A DNA stretch of 36,693 bases from Hyphomicrobium sp. GTDB lineage: Bacteria; Pseudomonadota; Alphaproteobacteria; Rhizobiales; Hyphomicrobiaceae. Positions 1-7,848 of this stretch are shown one piece after another. The position numbers and the translations under genes are program-made. How positions within the stretch are numbered: position 1 is the first letter of the stretch; every line of letters begins with the position of its first letter. The DNA lies in NCBI RefSeq assembly GCF_020852195.1, contig NZ_JADZBI010000137.1:67433-104125 (forward strand), written 5' to 3'. The notes below the pieces were generated by a model. That model did not search any database. It was not told the origin of the DNA and saw only the letters and a program-made list of their open reading frames with translations.

Positions 1-1
1 T

Positions 2-196
2 CTTCCGGCTTTCGACGACGAGACGTACGGCGACAGGGACGATGACGAGCGGCAAGACACAGATCCGAACGACCCGCGCTTCAACTACTACTACGACAAC
101 GAGGATGGAAACGGCGACGAAGGCGATTCCGCCCACGGCCCAGACGACGACGATGGCTGGGATCTCGACGACTACCCTCGCAGCGAACGCGCTTGA
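2..196 (+). CDS. C-terminal fragment of a very acidic protein (5' end outside window)
   Basis: An open frame runs from the first bases of the window to a TGA at 194-196, so only about 64 C-terminal codons are visible. The translation is dominated by Asp, Glu, Asn, Gly and Tyr, with short runs such as DDDE, YYYDN and PDDDDGWDLDDY. That is an intrinsically disordered acidic tail with no recognisable domain. The other two frames give a stop within the first 45 bases or low-complexity Thr runs, so this frame is the most protein-like. It ends 44 bases before the next plus-strand gene, so the two could be co-transcribed. Function cannot be assigned from the tail. Acidic tails of this kind occur on cation-binding, nucleic-acid-mimicking and secreted proteins, but that is only a general association. 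Confidence 0.45.
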   Translation, partial: LPAFDDETYGDRDDDERQDTDPNDPRFNYYYDNEDGNGDEGDSAHGPDDDDGWDLDDYPRSERA

Positions 197-240
197 GCCG
201 TTCCGCACCTCACACTTCGCGCTCGACCAGGAGGCGTGAT

Positions 241-525
241 ATGCGCAACACCCCCATTCTTCTCGGAGCCCTGGCGATCGGCGGCGCGCTGATGCTGGCG
301 CCGCTCAGTCCCGCGCTCGCCGAACGCGACGGGCCTCTTTACGAGTCCTACGCAGGCTCGCAGAAGCACATCCGCGAGCATGCGCGCAAACTGCGCCGGC
401 AGGAGCTCGGCTATCGCGAATCGGAGCGGAAGCGGCTGGCGCGGCTCGCCAAGCGCGAGCGCAAGGCGCGATGGCGCTACGAGAGCCCGTGGGGACCCTT
501 CGCCTACCCGCCGGGGCTTTTCTGA
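241..525 (+). CDS. Small secreted basic protein of unknown function
   Basis: The 94-residue product begins with a clear Sec signal peptide: MRN, a hydrophobic core of about 20 residues, and a likely signal peptidase I site after ...SPALA, leaving a mature chain of about 67 residues. The mature part is strongly basic and helix-prone, rich in Arg, Lys and Glu (residues about 40-80), and ends with an aromatic/proline tail (WGPFAYPPGLF). The ATG at 241 is chosen over upstream in-frame starts because an AGGAGG box lies a few bases ahead and because it puts the signal peptide at the N-terminus. The gene converges on efp with only nine bases between stop codons. I do not recognise the family. A small periplasmic protein is the most that can be said. 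Confidence 0.7.
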   Translation: MRNTPILLGALAIGGALMLAPLSPALAERDGPLYESYAGSQKHIREHARKLRRQELGYRESERKRLARLAKRERKARWRYESPWGPFAYPPGLF

Positions 526-534
526 TAGCGGCCG

Positions 535-1104
535 TCAGTCCTTGGCGCGCTCGACGTACGATCCGTCGGCGGTCATCACCACCACGCGCGTGCCGCTCCC
601 GATGTGCGGCGGCACCATGATGCGCGCGCCGTTCTCCAGCTTCGCCGGCTTGTAGGACGACGAGGCGGTCTGGCCCTTCACGACAGGATCCGCCTCGACG
701 ATCTCCAGCGTCACGCGGGCAGGCAGCTCGATGGCGATCGGGTTGCCCTCGAACAGCGATACGCTGCAGGTCATGCCCTCCTGCAGCCAGATGGACTGGT
801 CGCCGACGACATCCTTCGAGATCGTGATCTGATCGTAGGTCTCGGGCTGCATGAAGTTGTAGCCCATGTCATCCTCGTAGAGGTAGTTGTAGTCCTTCTC
901 CTCGAGGTAGGCGCGCTCGACCTGATCCGTCGTGCGGTAGCGCTCCGTCACCTTCACGCCGTCCGAGATGCGGCGCATCTCGAGATGCGTGACCGGCGTG
1001 CCCTTGCCGGGATGGATGTTCTCGGCCGAGATGACGACGGCCAGCTTGCCGTCGAGGTCCAGAACATTGCCCTTGCGAATCGAGCTGGCGATCACCTTGA
1101 CCAC
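535..1104 (-). CDS. efp: Elongation factor P
   Basis: EF-P binds between the P and E sites of ribosomes stalled at consecutive prolines and stimulates peptide-bond formation. The 189-residue product has the family's normal length and three-domain organisation: an N-terminal KOW-like domain (about 1-62), a central OB domain (about 68-125, with [14 protein letters not shown]) and a C-terminal OB domain (about 130-189) ending in the typical [12 protein letters not shown]. The modification loop reads HPGKGT, with the acceptor lysine at residue 34 as in E. coli. This is the form modified by (R)-beta-lysylation. The two enzymes for that modification, epmA and epmB, lie about 1.1-3.7 kb away on the opposite strand, which supports a lysylated EF-P. 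The start is the ATG at 1104, where the KOW domain begins. Confidence 0.97.
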   Translation of the reverse strand: MVKVIASSIRKGNVLDLDGKLAVVISAENIHPGKGTPVTHLEMRRISDGVKVTERYRTTDQVERAYLEEKDYNYLYEDDMGYNFMQPETYDQITISKDVVGDQSIWLQEGMTCSVSLFEGNPIAIELPARVTLEIVEADPVVKGQTASSSYKPAKLENGARIMVPPHIGSGTRVVVMTADGSYVERAKD

Positions 1105-1244
1105 GGTCTTCTCCCATCAATTCCGATCGTGCCCGACGGCAGCCGTTGCGGCTACCTCGCTGTCCACTCTTCCCGGGCAGGAAATATGGGCGCTCTCAGA
1201 CTCTGGATCGCGCGCAAGGCCAAGGGCCGAAGATGCGCACGCCT

Positions 1245-1269
1245 GGAAACGGCCTGAACGGCCGTTTCC
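1245..1269 (-). terminator. Strong hairpin downstream of the membrane-protein gene
   Basis: A perfect 10-bp inverted repeat (GGAAACGGCC / GGCCGTTTCC) encloses a 5-base loop. On the minus strand it begins about 45 bases after the stop codon of the gene ending at 1314 and about 140 bases before efp. No T-run follows on the minus strand, so it is not a textbook intrinsic terminator. It could be an RNA 3'-end stabiliser or a Rho-assisted terminator separating the two minus-strand genes. Confidence 0.45.
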
Positions 1270-1313
1270 CAACCCTTTCAAGGCCCTCTGAAAGCGGATC
1301 TTTCCGGAGGTGT

Positions 1314-2048
1314 CTAAGTGAAGACCCGCGCAACGCCTTGCCACAGGCGCCGGGCGCCGTAGCCCAGCAGGATGCCGAGGGTCAGGATCACGACCTGAAG
1401 ACCGATCTGGCGCACCGGCCCGACACTGTTGAAATGATCCTGGAGCGCCTGCGCGGGACCCGCGTTCTGCTGGAGCAGGATGAAAAAGTCGAGGGAGAAC
1501 AAAGCCGCGACCACGACCATGAAGATCAGGAGCGTGGTCAGCAGCCCCTTGTGCAGAATGCCCTTCCACAACCAGCCGGCGGTCGCGCCCAACGCGATCA
1601 TGATGGGGCCGACCAGGACCAAGCCGAAGACATTGACGCCGAGCGTCAGGCACTGCCCGAAGTCGGTGATCTGGCCCTGCTGGCCGAACAGCGCGCACAC
1701 GCTTCCCATGCCGAAGCCCGTGAGCCAGCTCAGAAGCTCGATCAGGATGAACAGCACGAGCGCGGTGACGAAGGCCGTGCCCAGGAGATTCGGCGTGTCG
1801 GCGGGCGGCGTGGCCTCGACGGCCCGGGCCTTCCGGCGTGCGAACAGACGGCGCGAGAGATCGAACAGCGGGACGGTCAGCACATAGACGACGTTTTTGA
1901 TCGCATCGAGCGCGCCGCCGAAGGTGCCTTCCTGCGGCAGCGCTCCGAGCGCGACGCCTGCCAGAACGGCAAACGTCAGCGTGACAACCGCTGCCGTCAC
2001 CGTCGGCTTATCGAGCGTGGCGGTATCGCTTTCGGCGATCGCGGTCAT
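1314..2048 (-). CDS. Polytopic inner-membrane protein of unknown function
   Basis: The 244-residue product has about five hydrophobic segments: around residues 17-35, 45-60, 85-105, 130-165 (possibly two) and 170-190, plus a last one near 215-235. A basic loop RRLFARRKAR follows the second, which suits a cytoplasmic side. The start at 2048 is chosen because a strong purine-rich Shine-Dalgarno (AGAGGGGG) sits just upstream. An in-frame extension to 2159 is possible but would add a non-hydrophobic leader. I do not recognise a family. The gene lies between efp and epmA on the efp strand and is divergent from epmA, which does not by itself show a role in EF-P modification. A transporter or a membrane-organisation protein are both possible. 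Confidence 0.75.
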   Translation of the reverse strand: MTAIAESDTATLDKPTVTAAVVTLTFAVLAGVALGALPQEGTFGGALDAIKNVVYVLTVPLFDLSRRLFARRKARAVEATPPADTPNLLGTAFVTALVLFILIELLSWLTGFGMGSVCALFGQQGQITDFGQCLTLGVNVFGLVLVGPIMIALGATAGWLWKGILHKGLLTTLLIFMVVVAALFSLDFFILLQQNAGPAQALQDHFNSVGPVRQIGLQVVILTLGILLGYGARRLWQGVARVFT

Positions 2049-2226
2049 GCGTTCCCCCTCTGGCTGCCCCTGCGCAAGGTTAAGCAGGGCCCGCGGCATC
2101 GGCAAGGGCAGACAACGGCGGGCGCACAGCCATGAATGGCTTGAGCGGTCATCGGCCACCCCGATATGGTGCGGTCGCGACGTCCTGATGACGCTCGTTT
2201 CTTAGCCTGCAAGGGATTGCCCGCCG

Positions 2227-3276
2227 ATGCCCGCTTCCTCCCGCTGGTGGAGCCTGGACTGCCACCGGGATCGCCGGCCGGGGCTGCTGCTGCGCAACCG
2301 GATCAAGGCGGCGATCCGGGAGTGGTTCACGTCGCAGGGGTTCATCGAGATCGACGCCGGGGCGCTCGCGGTCTCTCCCGGCAACGAGACGCACCTGCAT
2401 GCCTTTGCGACGGACCTCGTCGGCACGGCGCTCGACCGCCGGCGGCTCTACCTGCACACCTCCCCGGAACTCGCTATGAAGAAGCTTCTGGCAGCGGGCG
2501 AGGAGAGGATCTTCGCCTTCGCTCCGGTGTACCGAAACCGCGAGCGCGGTGCACTGCATGCGCCGGAGTTCACGATGCTCGAATGGTATCGGGCCGACGC
2601 GGACTACACGTTGTTGTGGGACGACTGCCTGGCCATTCTCGGGCTCGCGGCGCAGGAAGCGGAACGCGCGCGCTGGTCGTACCGTGGCAGAGAGGCGGAG
2701 ATCGGCGGCGCCTTTCAAAGTCTTACGCTCGACGAGGCGTTCCAGCGGTATGCGGGCATCTCCCTCCTCGATACGTGCGCGGGCGGTGTGGCGAACCGCG
2801 AGGCGCTGCTCAGCCGCGCGGAGGCGGCCGGCGTGCGCACGGCTGCCGACGACACTTGGTCCGACGTCTTCTCGCGCGTGCTGGTGGAGAAGATCGAGCC
2901 CAACCTCGGACACCCCCGCCCGACGATCCTTTACGAATACCCGTCGCCAGAGGCGGCCCTTGCGCGTGCCGTGCCGGGGCGGCCGGAGGTGGCGGAACGG
3001 TTCGAGCTCTATGTTGCGGGCGTAGAGCTGGCGAACGGGTTCGGCGAGCTAACCGATCCCGACGAGCAGCGCCGCCGGCTGATTGCCGAGATGGACGAGA
3101 AGGCGCGGCTCTACGGGGAACGCTATCCGCTCGACGAGGATTTTCTGGCGGCACTTCGGCATATGCCGCCCGCCTCGGGGTGCGCACTCGGGTTCGAGCG
3201 GCTGGTGATGCTGGCGGCGGGCGCCACAAGCGTCGATCAGGTCATCTGGACACCGCTCGCCGATGAGAGCAAGTAA
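2227..3276 (+). CDS. epmA: EF-P--(R)-beta-lysine ligase (EpmA/GenX/PoxA)
   Basis: EpmA is a class-II lysyl-tRNA-synthetase paralogue that lacks the anticodon-binding domain. It activates (R)-beta-lysine with ATP and attaches it to the EF-P acceptor lysine. The 349-residue product has the size of the family (about 325 in E. coli) rather than of LysRS (about 500). It has the class-II core: the motif-1 helix region with GNETHLHAFAT, motif 2 with YRNRERGALHAPEFTMLEW, and motif 3 with GCALGFERLVML near the C-terminus. The start at 2227 follows an AAGGG-like box at a somewhat long spacing. It is followed by the GFA gene and epmB on the same strand, so the beta-lysine synthase and ligase genes are close together, and efp is nearby. 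A short LysRS involved in another pathway is less likely given these neighbours. Confidence 0.93.
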   Translation: MPASSRWWSLDCHRDRRPGLLLRNRIKAAIREWFTSQGFIEIDAGALAVSPGNETHLHAFATDLVGTALDRRRLYLHTSPELAMKKLLAAGEERIFAFAPVYRNRERGALHAPEFTMLEWYRADADYTLLWDDCLAILGLAAQEAERARWSYRGREAEIGGAFQSLTLDEAFQRYAGISLLDTCAGGVANREALLSRAEAAGVRTAADDTWSDVFSRVLVEKIEPNLGHPRPTILYEYPSPEAALARAVPGRPEVAERFELYVAGVELANGFGELTDPDEQRRRLIAEMDEKARLYGERYPLDEDFLAALRHMPPASGCALGFERLVMLAAGATSVDQVIWTPLADESK

Positions 3277-3284
3277 GGCGCGCT

Positions 3285-3316
3285 CCCCTCTCCCCGCTCT
3301 TGCGGGAAGAGGGAGA
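3285..3316. repeat. Intergenic CT/GA-rich palindrome between epmA and the GFA gene
   Basis: An imperfect inverted repeat, CCCTCTCCCCGC / GCGGGAAGAGGG, surrounds a TCTT loop and begins 9 bases after the epmA stop codon. A related palindrome occurs at 26402-26427. Sequences of this look are common between genes of Hyphomicrobiales. The right arm runs into the GGGAGAGGGAGAGG purine tract that serves as the ribosome-binding site of the GFA gene, so in mRNA the hairpin would touch that site. Confidence 0.6.
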
Positions 3317-3328
3317 GGGAGAGGACAC

Positions 3329-3799
3329 ATGACCGAGACACATTCGGGCGGATGCCAGTGTGGGGCTGTGCGGTTCCGAGTTGACGGGCCGCTTGGCGAT
3401 GCCTCCGTCTGCCATTGCCGCATGTGCCAGAAGGCGTTCGGCAACTTCTATGCGCCGCTGGTCTCCGTGCGGGAGGCGACGCTCGTTTGGACGCGCGGCA
3501 AGCCGAAGAGGTTTCAATCCTCCGATGCCGCGCAGCGCGGGTTCTGTGCGGACTGCGGCACGCCCCTCACCTACGAGGCGCCGGACGGCATTGCCGTCGC
3601 CATCGGCGCTTTCGATCGGCCGCAGGATATCGCGCCAAAGATCCAGTGGGGCATCGAGGCGAAGCTCGCCTACGTGGATCACATCCACGAGCTGCCGCAG
3701 GAGCACACGCTCTCCGATCCCGAGGCGGCCCCGTTCCTCGCGACCCTCGTGTCCTACCAACACCCCGACCACGATACCGAAAGCTGGCCGCCCAAATGA
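3329..3799 (+). CDS. GFA/CENP-V family zinc-binding protein
   Basis: The 156-residue product carries the zinc-binding pattern of the glutathione-dependent formaldehyde-activating enzyme (GFA)/CENP-V fold: GGCQCGAVRF at about residues 7-16, CHCRMC at about 28-33 and CADCGTPL in the middle, followed by the usual terminal segment. Family members are often annotated as formaldehyde-glutathione lyases. Direct proof of activity exists for few, so a detailed reaction should not be assumed. The ATG at 3329 is chosen because of the purine-rich ribosome site directly upstream and because it begins just before the first zinc motif. Its TGA overlaps the epmB ATG (ATGA), so the two are translationally coupled. 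Why a GFA protein sits between the two EF-P modification genes is unknown. Confidence 0.85.
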   Translation: MTETHSGGCQCGAVRFRVDGPLGDASVCHCRMCQKAFGNFYAPLVSVREATLVWTRGKPKRFQSSDAAQRGFCADCGTPLTYEAPDGIAVAIGAFDRPQDIAPKIQWGIEAKLAYVDHIHELPQEHTLSDPEAAPFLATLVSYQHPDHDTESWPPK

Positions 3800-4842
3800 C
3801 CCATCTGCGCCAGACGCTGCGGACTGCGACGGACCTCGTGGATGCGGGGCTCGCGCCGGCACATGCCGAGGCGGACGTGGCGCGGGTCGCCGCGCGCTAT
3901 GCGGTCGCCGTCACGCCCGCCATGGCGGAGCTGATCGACGCCAAGGATTCCGCCGACCCGATCGCGCGGCAGTTCGTGCCCGACGTGCGCGAGCTCGAAC
4001 GGGCACCCGAGGAGCGCAGCGATCCGATCGGCGATCACGTGAAGAGCCCGGTCAAGGGCATCGTGCACCGGTACGCCGACCGCGTGCTGCTCAAGATCGT
4101 CGGCGTGTGCCCGGTCTACTGCCGCTTCTGCTTCCGGCGCGAGATGGTGGGGCCGGCGGCGGAGGCCAATCTCACGGCCGAGGAGATCGACGCAGCGCTC
4201 GCCTACATCCGCGCGCATCCCGAGGTCTGGGAGGTGATCCTGACCGGCGGCGATCCCTTCGTGATGAGTCCGCGCCGGGTGCAGGAGATTACGCAGGCGC
4301 TCGCCAGCATCGATCACGTGAAGATCGTGCGCTGGCATACGCGCGTGCCGGTGGTGGCGCCTGAGCGCGTGACGGCCGATCTCGTGGGTGCGCTCGGCGC
4401 CGCGCGGAAGACGGTCTACGTGGCGCTGCATTCCAATCATCCGCGCGAGCTGACGGCAGCGGCGCGTGCGGCGATCGCCCGGCTTGTCGATGCCGGCATT
4501 CCGGTCGTCAGCCAGACAGTATTGTTGCGCGGCGTGAACGACAGCGTCGAGACGCTCGAAGCCTTGATGCGGGCGTTCGTCGAAGCGCGCGTGAAGCCGT
4601 ACTATCTGCACCACGGTGACCTCGCGCCCGGCACGGCGCACTTCCGCACGACGGTTGCCGAAGGACAGGCGCTGATGCACGCGCTCAGGCAGCGCGTGTC
4701 GGGTCTCGCGATGCCGACGTACATGCTCGACATCCCGGGCGGACACGGCAAGGTGCCGGTGGGGCCGGTCTATCTCGATGGCGAGACGGTCGTGGACCCG
4801 CGCGGTGGCCCGCATCGCACCGACGGAGCGTGCGTGCTCTAG
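3796..4842 (+). CDS. epmB: EF-P-lysine 2,3-aminomutase (EpmB/YjeK), radical SAM
   Basis: EpmB converts (S)-alpha-lysine to (R)-beta-lysine, the substrate EpmA attaches to EF-P. The 348-residue product has the radical-SAM CxxxCxxC cluster motif as C105-PVY-C109-RF-C112, the LTGGDPF SAM-binding turn, HSNHPREL, and a late GGHGKVP whose lysine (about 319) is the expected PLP-binding residue. Its length matches EpmB (about 342) and not the longer clostridial-type KamA (about 416). The segments PYYLHHGD and MLDIPGGHGK resemble KamA, so a free lysine aminomutase cannot be excluded from motifs alone, but the linked epmA and efp strongly favour EpmB. The ATG at 3796 overlaps the preceding stop codon by four bases. 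A longer open frame upstream is the shadow of the GFA gene. Confidence 0.92.
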   Translation: MTHLRQTLRTATDLVDAGLAPAHAEADVARVAARYAVAVTPAMAELIDAKDSADPIARQFVPDVRELERAPEERSDPIGDHVKSPVKGIVHRYADRVLLKIVGVCPVYCRFCFRREMVGPAAEANLTAEEIDAALAYIRAHPEVWEVILTGGDPFVMSPRRVQEITQALASIDHVKIVRWHTRVPVVAPERVTADLVGALGAARKTVYVALHSNHPRELTAAARAAIARLVDAGIPVVSQTVLLRGVNDSVETLEALMRAFVEARVKPYYLHHGDLAPGTAHFRTTVAEGQALMHALRQRVSGLAMPTYMLDIPGGHGKVPVGPVYLDGETVVDPRGGPHRTDGACVL

Positions 4843-4886
4843 CGTGTTTTACCGGGCTAGGCGTTTGCGCGATGCGGTGACGTGCT

Positions 4887-4975
4887 CTGGATCCGGCCTC
4901 CGCCGGGATGACGGAGAGTTGGCGTGATCGTCCCAACCAACACCGTGCGTCATCCCGGCGAAGGCCGGAGTCCAG
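4887..4975. repeat. REP-like palindromic element
   Basis: Two imperfect inverted arms of about 27 bases (4887-4914 and 4948-4975) face each other across about 33 bases. The right arm contains CGTCATCCCGGCGAAGGCC and ends in CCAG, and the left arm is its near complement. This GTCATCCCGGCGAAGGCCGG core is, from general knowledge, a widespread intergenic palindrome of alphaproteobacteria. It lies in the 187-base gap between the convergent ends of epmB and the next minus-strand gene, where it could act as a bidirectional transcript end. Confidence 0.7.
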
Positions 4976-5029
4976 ACACGCCGAGGTGAGGCACTGCTTC
5001 GCCTCGGCCGGAAGGCCTGCTTCGTCGGA

Positions 5030-5404
5030 TCAGCGCCTATGGCGCCAAGTGGCGGAGAGGTACTCCGGCGGCAGGGTGTCGTCGGTGTAGCCCGCCGCCT
5101 CCACCTCGTCGAACCAGCGGTCGCGCTGGCTTTCGGGCAGGCGCGTCCCGCACCACGGGCAGAACGCGATCAGCACATATGACGCGCCGCCGTCGTGGAC
5201 GGGCAGGCCGAACTCGTCGAGCACCTCGTTGTAGACCATCAGGCCGTCGGCGCATTCGAACGGGTCCGCGTGCTGGTCGCAGTCGAACGCGAGCGCTTGC
5301 GTCATGGCCTCGCAGCAGAATACCGCCGAGGCGGACGGCGGCGCCCACGCGACGCTCAACGGCGTCCACAGCACGCGGCGGCCCGGATGGAGCTGAGACG
5401 ACAT
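5030..5404 (-). CDS. Small Cys/His-rich protein, DUF6980-like
   Basis: The 124-residue product has a set of likely metal ligands: C30-C31 (FCCEAM), C42-D-Q-H45, C51 and C82-PW-C85-G. The last of these is a zinc-knuckle-like CPWCGTRLP motif close to the C-terminus, followed by a Trp/acidic segment. Small proteins of this arrangement (CCE..., CDQH..., CPWCG) are grouped as a domain of unknown function, which I believe is DUF6980, although I could not check it. The start at 5404 follows a GGAGATATA ribosome site. The gene is divergent from the molybdopterin oxidoreductase gene and converges on epmB. No role can be assigned beyond probable zinc binding. Confidence 0.75.
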   Translation of the reverse strand: MSSQLHPGRRVLWTPLSVAWAPPSASAVFCCEAMTQALAFDCDQHADPFECADGLMVYNEVLDEFGLPVHDGGASYVLIAFCPWCGTRLPESQRDRWFDEVEAAGYTDDTLPPEYLSATWRHRR

Positions 5405-5536
5405 GCGCTATATCTCCCTGGCTATCTCGCTCATCCGCCGACGGCCTTTTTTGAGCGATGAAAATTCAATGGTTCCATGGCCTTGCGCACTGCCTCGCGT
5501 CGTTCGCCGCGAGCAACAAGAGGTTTGATGACTTGC

Positions 5537-5550
5537 CTGACCAATGTCAG
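5537..5550. promoter_or_regulatory. Small palindrome upstream of the molybdopterin oxidoreductase gene
   Basis: CTGACCAATGTCAG is a perfect 5-bp inverted repeat around CAAT. It lies about 100 bases ahead of the start at 5647, inside the 242-base divergent intergenic region. The size would suit a dimeric repressor or activator site. No regulator gene lies next to it, so this is only a candidate. Confidence 0.25.
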
Positions 5551-5646
5551 AGTGTCGCATCAACGAAGCAGAGGCTGGCGTCCTCCGGAAGAGGGATCGC
5601 CGCAACGGCCCGTAAAAAAAATCACCTGCGATGGAGGAGCGCACCG

Positions 5647-7779
5647 ATGAACGAGCACCTGAAGCCTGAATTTTTCCACGGCGCCTGCCCGCACGACTGC
5701 CCGGACACCTGCGCCATGGACTACGTCGTGCGCGAGGGGAAGCTGGTCGAGGTGCGCGGAAAGAAATCGCATCCCATGACGCGCGGCGGGCTTTGCGTGA
5801 AGCTCAAGGACTTCCACGACCACCACGCCAACCCGGACCGCCTGCTCCATCCGCTGCGCCGCACTGGCCACAAAGGCTCCAAGCAGTTCGAACGCATCAC
5901 CTGGGACGAGGCGATCGCCGAGATCGGCACGCGCTGGCGCGAGATCATCGCCACCTACGGCAGCCAGGCCATCATGCCCTACAGCTATCTCGGCAACATG
6001 GGGCTCGTGCAGGGCATCAACTCGGGAGATCCGTTCTTCAACCGGCTCGGCACGACGGTGAACGAGAAGACGTTCTGCGCCTCGGGCTCCTCGACGGCGT
6101 GGCTGTTGACCGTCGGGCCGACGGGTGCCGTCGATCCCGAGAGCTTCGTGCATGCGCGCTACATCGTGATCTGGGCCTGCAACTCGATCTCGACCAACCT
6201 GCATCACTGGCCGTTCGTGCTCGAGGCGCAGAAGCGCGGCGCCAAGATCGTCGTCATCGACGCCTACCGCTCGCGCACGGCGAAGGCCGCCGACTGGCAT
6301 ATCTGCCCGCGGCCCGGCACCGACAGCGCGCTGGCCATGGGCTTCATCAACTCGATCATCGCGCAGGGGCTGGTCGATCAGGACTATGTCGACAAGCACA
6401 CGGTCGGATTCCCTGAGCTCAAGGAGCGCGCGGCCGAGTTCACGCCCGCGTACGTGGAGAAGATCACCGGCGTCAAGGCGGCGGATATCGCCCGCTTCGC
6501 ATGCGAGTTCGCGACCATCCAGCCGTCCGTCATCCGGCTCGGCGTGGCGCTCGAGCGCTCGGCCGGCGGCGGGCAGGCGATCCGCGCCGCGTGCTGCCTG
6601 CCGGCGCTCGTCGGCTCGTGGCGGCATGTCGGCGGCGGCCTGCTGCAGATGCCGATCTGGGACTTACCCGTGGATTGGGCCAAGGTCTCGCGGCCCGACT
6701 GGATCCGTCCCGGCACGCGCGTGGTCAACAACCTGCGGCTCGGCGCGGCGCTGACCGGAGAAATGCAGCTCGAGCCGCCGATCAAGAGCCTGTTCGTGTT
6801 CTGCACCAACCCCGTCAGCCAGGCGCCGGAGACGAACAAGATCGTCGAAGGGCTGAAGCGGGAGGATCTGTTCACGGTCGTCGCCGAGCACTTCCTGACC
6901 GATACGGCGAAGTATGCGGACATCGTGCTGCCCTCGGCGATGGCCGGCGAGGCCGAGGACATGATGTGGAGCTGGGGCCACCTCTACTTCACGTACAATC
7001 AGAAGGCCGTGGAGCCGCCGGGCGAAGCGAAGCCGACGAGCGAGATGTGGCGGCTGCTCGCCAAGGAAATGGGATTCGACGATCCGATTTTTAAAATGAG
7101 CGACAGCGAGCTCTGTGCCGAATACATCAACTGGGCCGATCCCAAGATGGGCGGCATCGACATGGAGCACTTCAAGCAGCACGGCTACTTCAAGATCGAC
7201 GTCGGCTCGGCCGATACGCGCACACCGCACGCGGAAGGCAACTTCCCGACGCCGTCGGGCAAGGTCGAGTTCCTGCTTAACGACGCCAAGAACTTCGTGG
7301 CGGGCCCTTTCCGCGCCATGTACGAAGGCGAGCAGTCGGGCGAGCCCGTCGATCCGCTGCCGGGCTACGTGCCCGCCCGCGAGCGGCCGGAGACGAACCC
7401 AGACCGCGCGAAGCTCTACTCGCTCAACATCATCTCGCCCAAGAGCCACGGGTTCCTCAACTCCTGCTATGCCAACGAGCCGCACAAGATCCGCGGCCAG
7501 GGCGAGCAGTTCGTGATGGTGAGCCCCGGCGACGCGGCCCGCCGCAACATCCGCGAGGGAGACCCCGTGCGCGTCTACAACGACCGCGGTGACTTCGAGG
7601 GCGTGGCGCGGGTGACCGACGACGTGCCGGACGGCGTGGTGGTGGCCACGCTCGGCTACTGGCGCTCGCTCAACCGCTCGGACGGGTCCGTTAACTCCAT
7701 CTCGTCGGACGCCTGGTGCGGGCTCGGCCGGGCGCCCACGTTCTCGGACAACCTGGTCGAGGTCTCGCGCGTCAACTGA
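5647..7779 (+). CDS. Molybdopterin-dependent oxidoreductase (DMSO reductase superfamily)
   Basis: The 710-residue product is a member of the DMSO-reductase/formate-dehydrogenase superfamily. An N-terminal [4Fe-4S] site is visible as C14-PHD-C18-PDT-C22 ... C50 (GGLCVK). The molybdopterin-binding core follows (FERITWDEAIAEIG, then FCASGSSTAW, a candidate region for the metal-ligating Cys). A C-terminal MopB/molydopterin dinucleotide-binding domain starts near residue 580 (SPKSHGFLNS, VMVSPGDA) and ends in VVVATLGYWRS. No signal peptide or Tat motif is seen, so it should be cytoplasmic. The ATG at 5647 follows GGAGG and precedes the Fe-S motif. Upstream in-frame codons are not protein-like. The substrate is not determined: formate dehydrogenase-like and sulfoxide/N-oxide-reductase-like activities both fit. 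An NADP reductase gene follows on the same strand and could be an electron partner. Confidence 0.9.
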   Translation: MNEHLKPEFFHGACPHDCPDTCAMDYVVREGKLVEVRGKKSHPMTRGGLCVKLKDFHDHHANPDRLLHPLRRTGHKGSKQFERITWDEAIAEIGTRWREIIATYGSQAIMPYSYLGNMGLVQGINSGDPFFNRLGTTVNEKTFCASGSSTAWLLTVGPTGAVDPESFVHARYIVIWACNSISTNLHHWPFVLEAQKRGAKIVVIDAYRSRTAKAADWHICPRPGTDSALAMGFINSIIAQGLVDQDYVDKHTVGFPELKERAAEFTPAYVEKITGVKAADIARFACEFATIQPSVIRLGVALERSAGGGQAIRAACCLPALVGSWRHVGGGLLQMPIWDLPVDWAKVSRPDWIRPGTRVVNNLRLGAALTGEMQLEPPIKSLFVFCTNPVSQAPETNKIVEGLKREDLFTVVAEHFLTDTAKYADIVLPSAMAGEAEDMMWSWGHLYFTYNQKAVEPPGEAKPTSEMWRLLAKEMGFDDPIFKMSDSELCAEYINWADPKMGGIDMEHFKQHGYFKIDVGSADTRTPHAEGNFPTPSGKVEFLLNDAKNFVAGPFRAMYEGEQSGEPVDPLPGYVPARERPETNPDRAKLYSLNIISPKSHGFLNSCYANEPHKIRGQGEQFVMVSPGDAARRNIREGDPVRVYNDRGDFEGVARVTDDVPDGVVVATLGYWRSLNRSDGSVNSISSDAWCGLGRAPTFSDNLVEVSRVN

Positions 7780-7848
7780 CCGCAGAAGGCAACTCCTTGC
7801 TTCCCTCTAAGTAGGGGCTAGGGCACCAGTCCCATCGGAAGGTCGAGC

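Noticed and set aside
42-239. Thr-rich open frame at the left edge
   Set aside because: Low-complexity shadow of the acidic frame (2-196). It has no ribosome site, and the acidic frame is a better coding candidate.
604-1257. Long plus-strand frame across efp
   Set aside because: Antisense shadow of efp with Arg/His/Val-rich content and no motif.
3754-4815. 353-codon minus-strand frame across epmB
   Set aside because: Antisense shadow of the epmB gene, which has clear radical-SAM motifs. The frame is Arg/His-rich with no domain.
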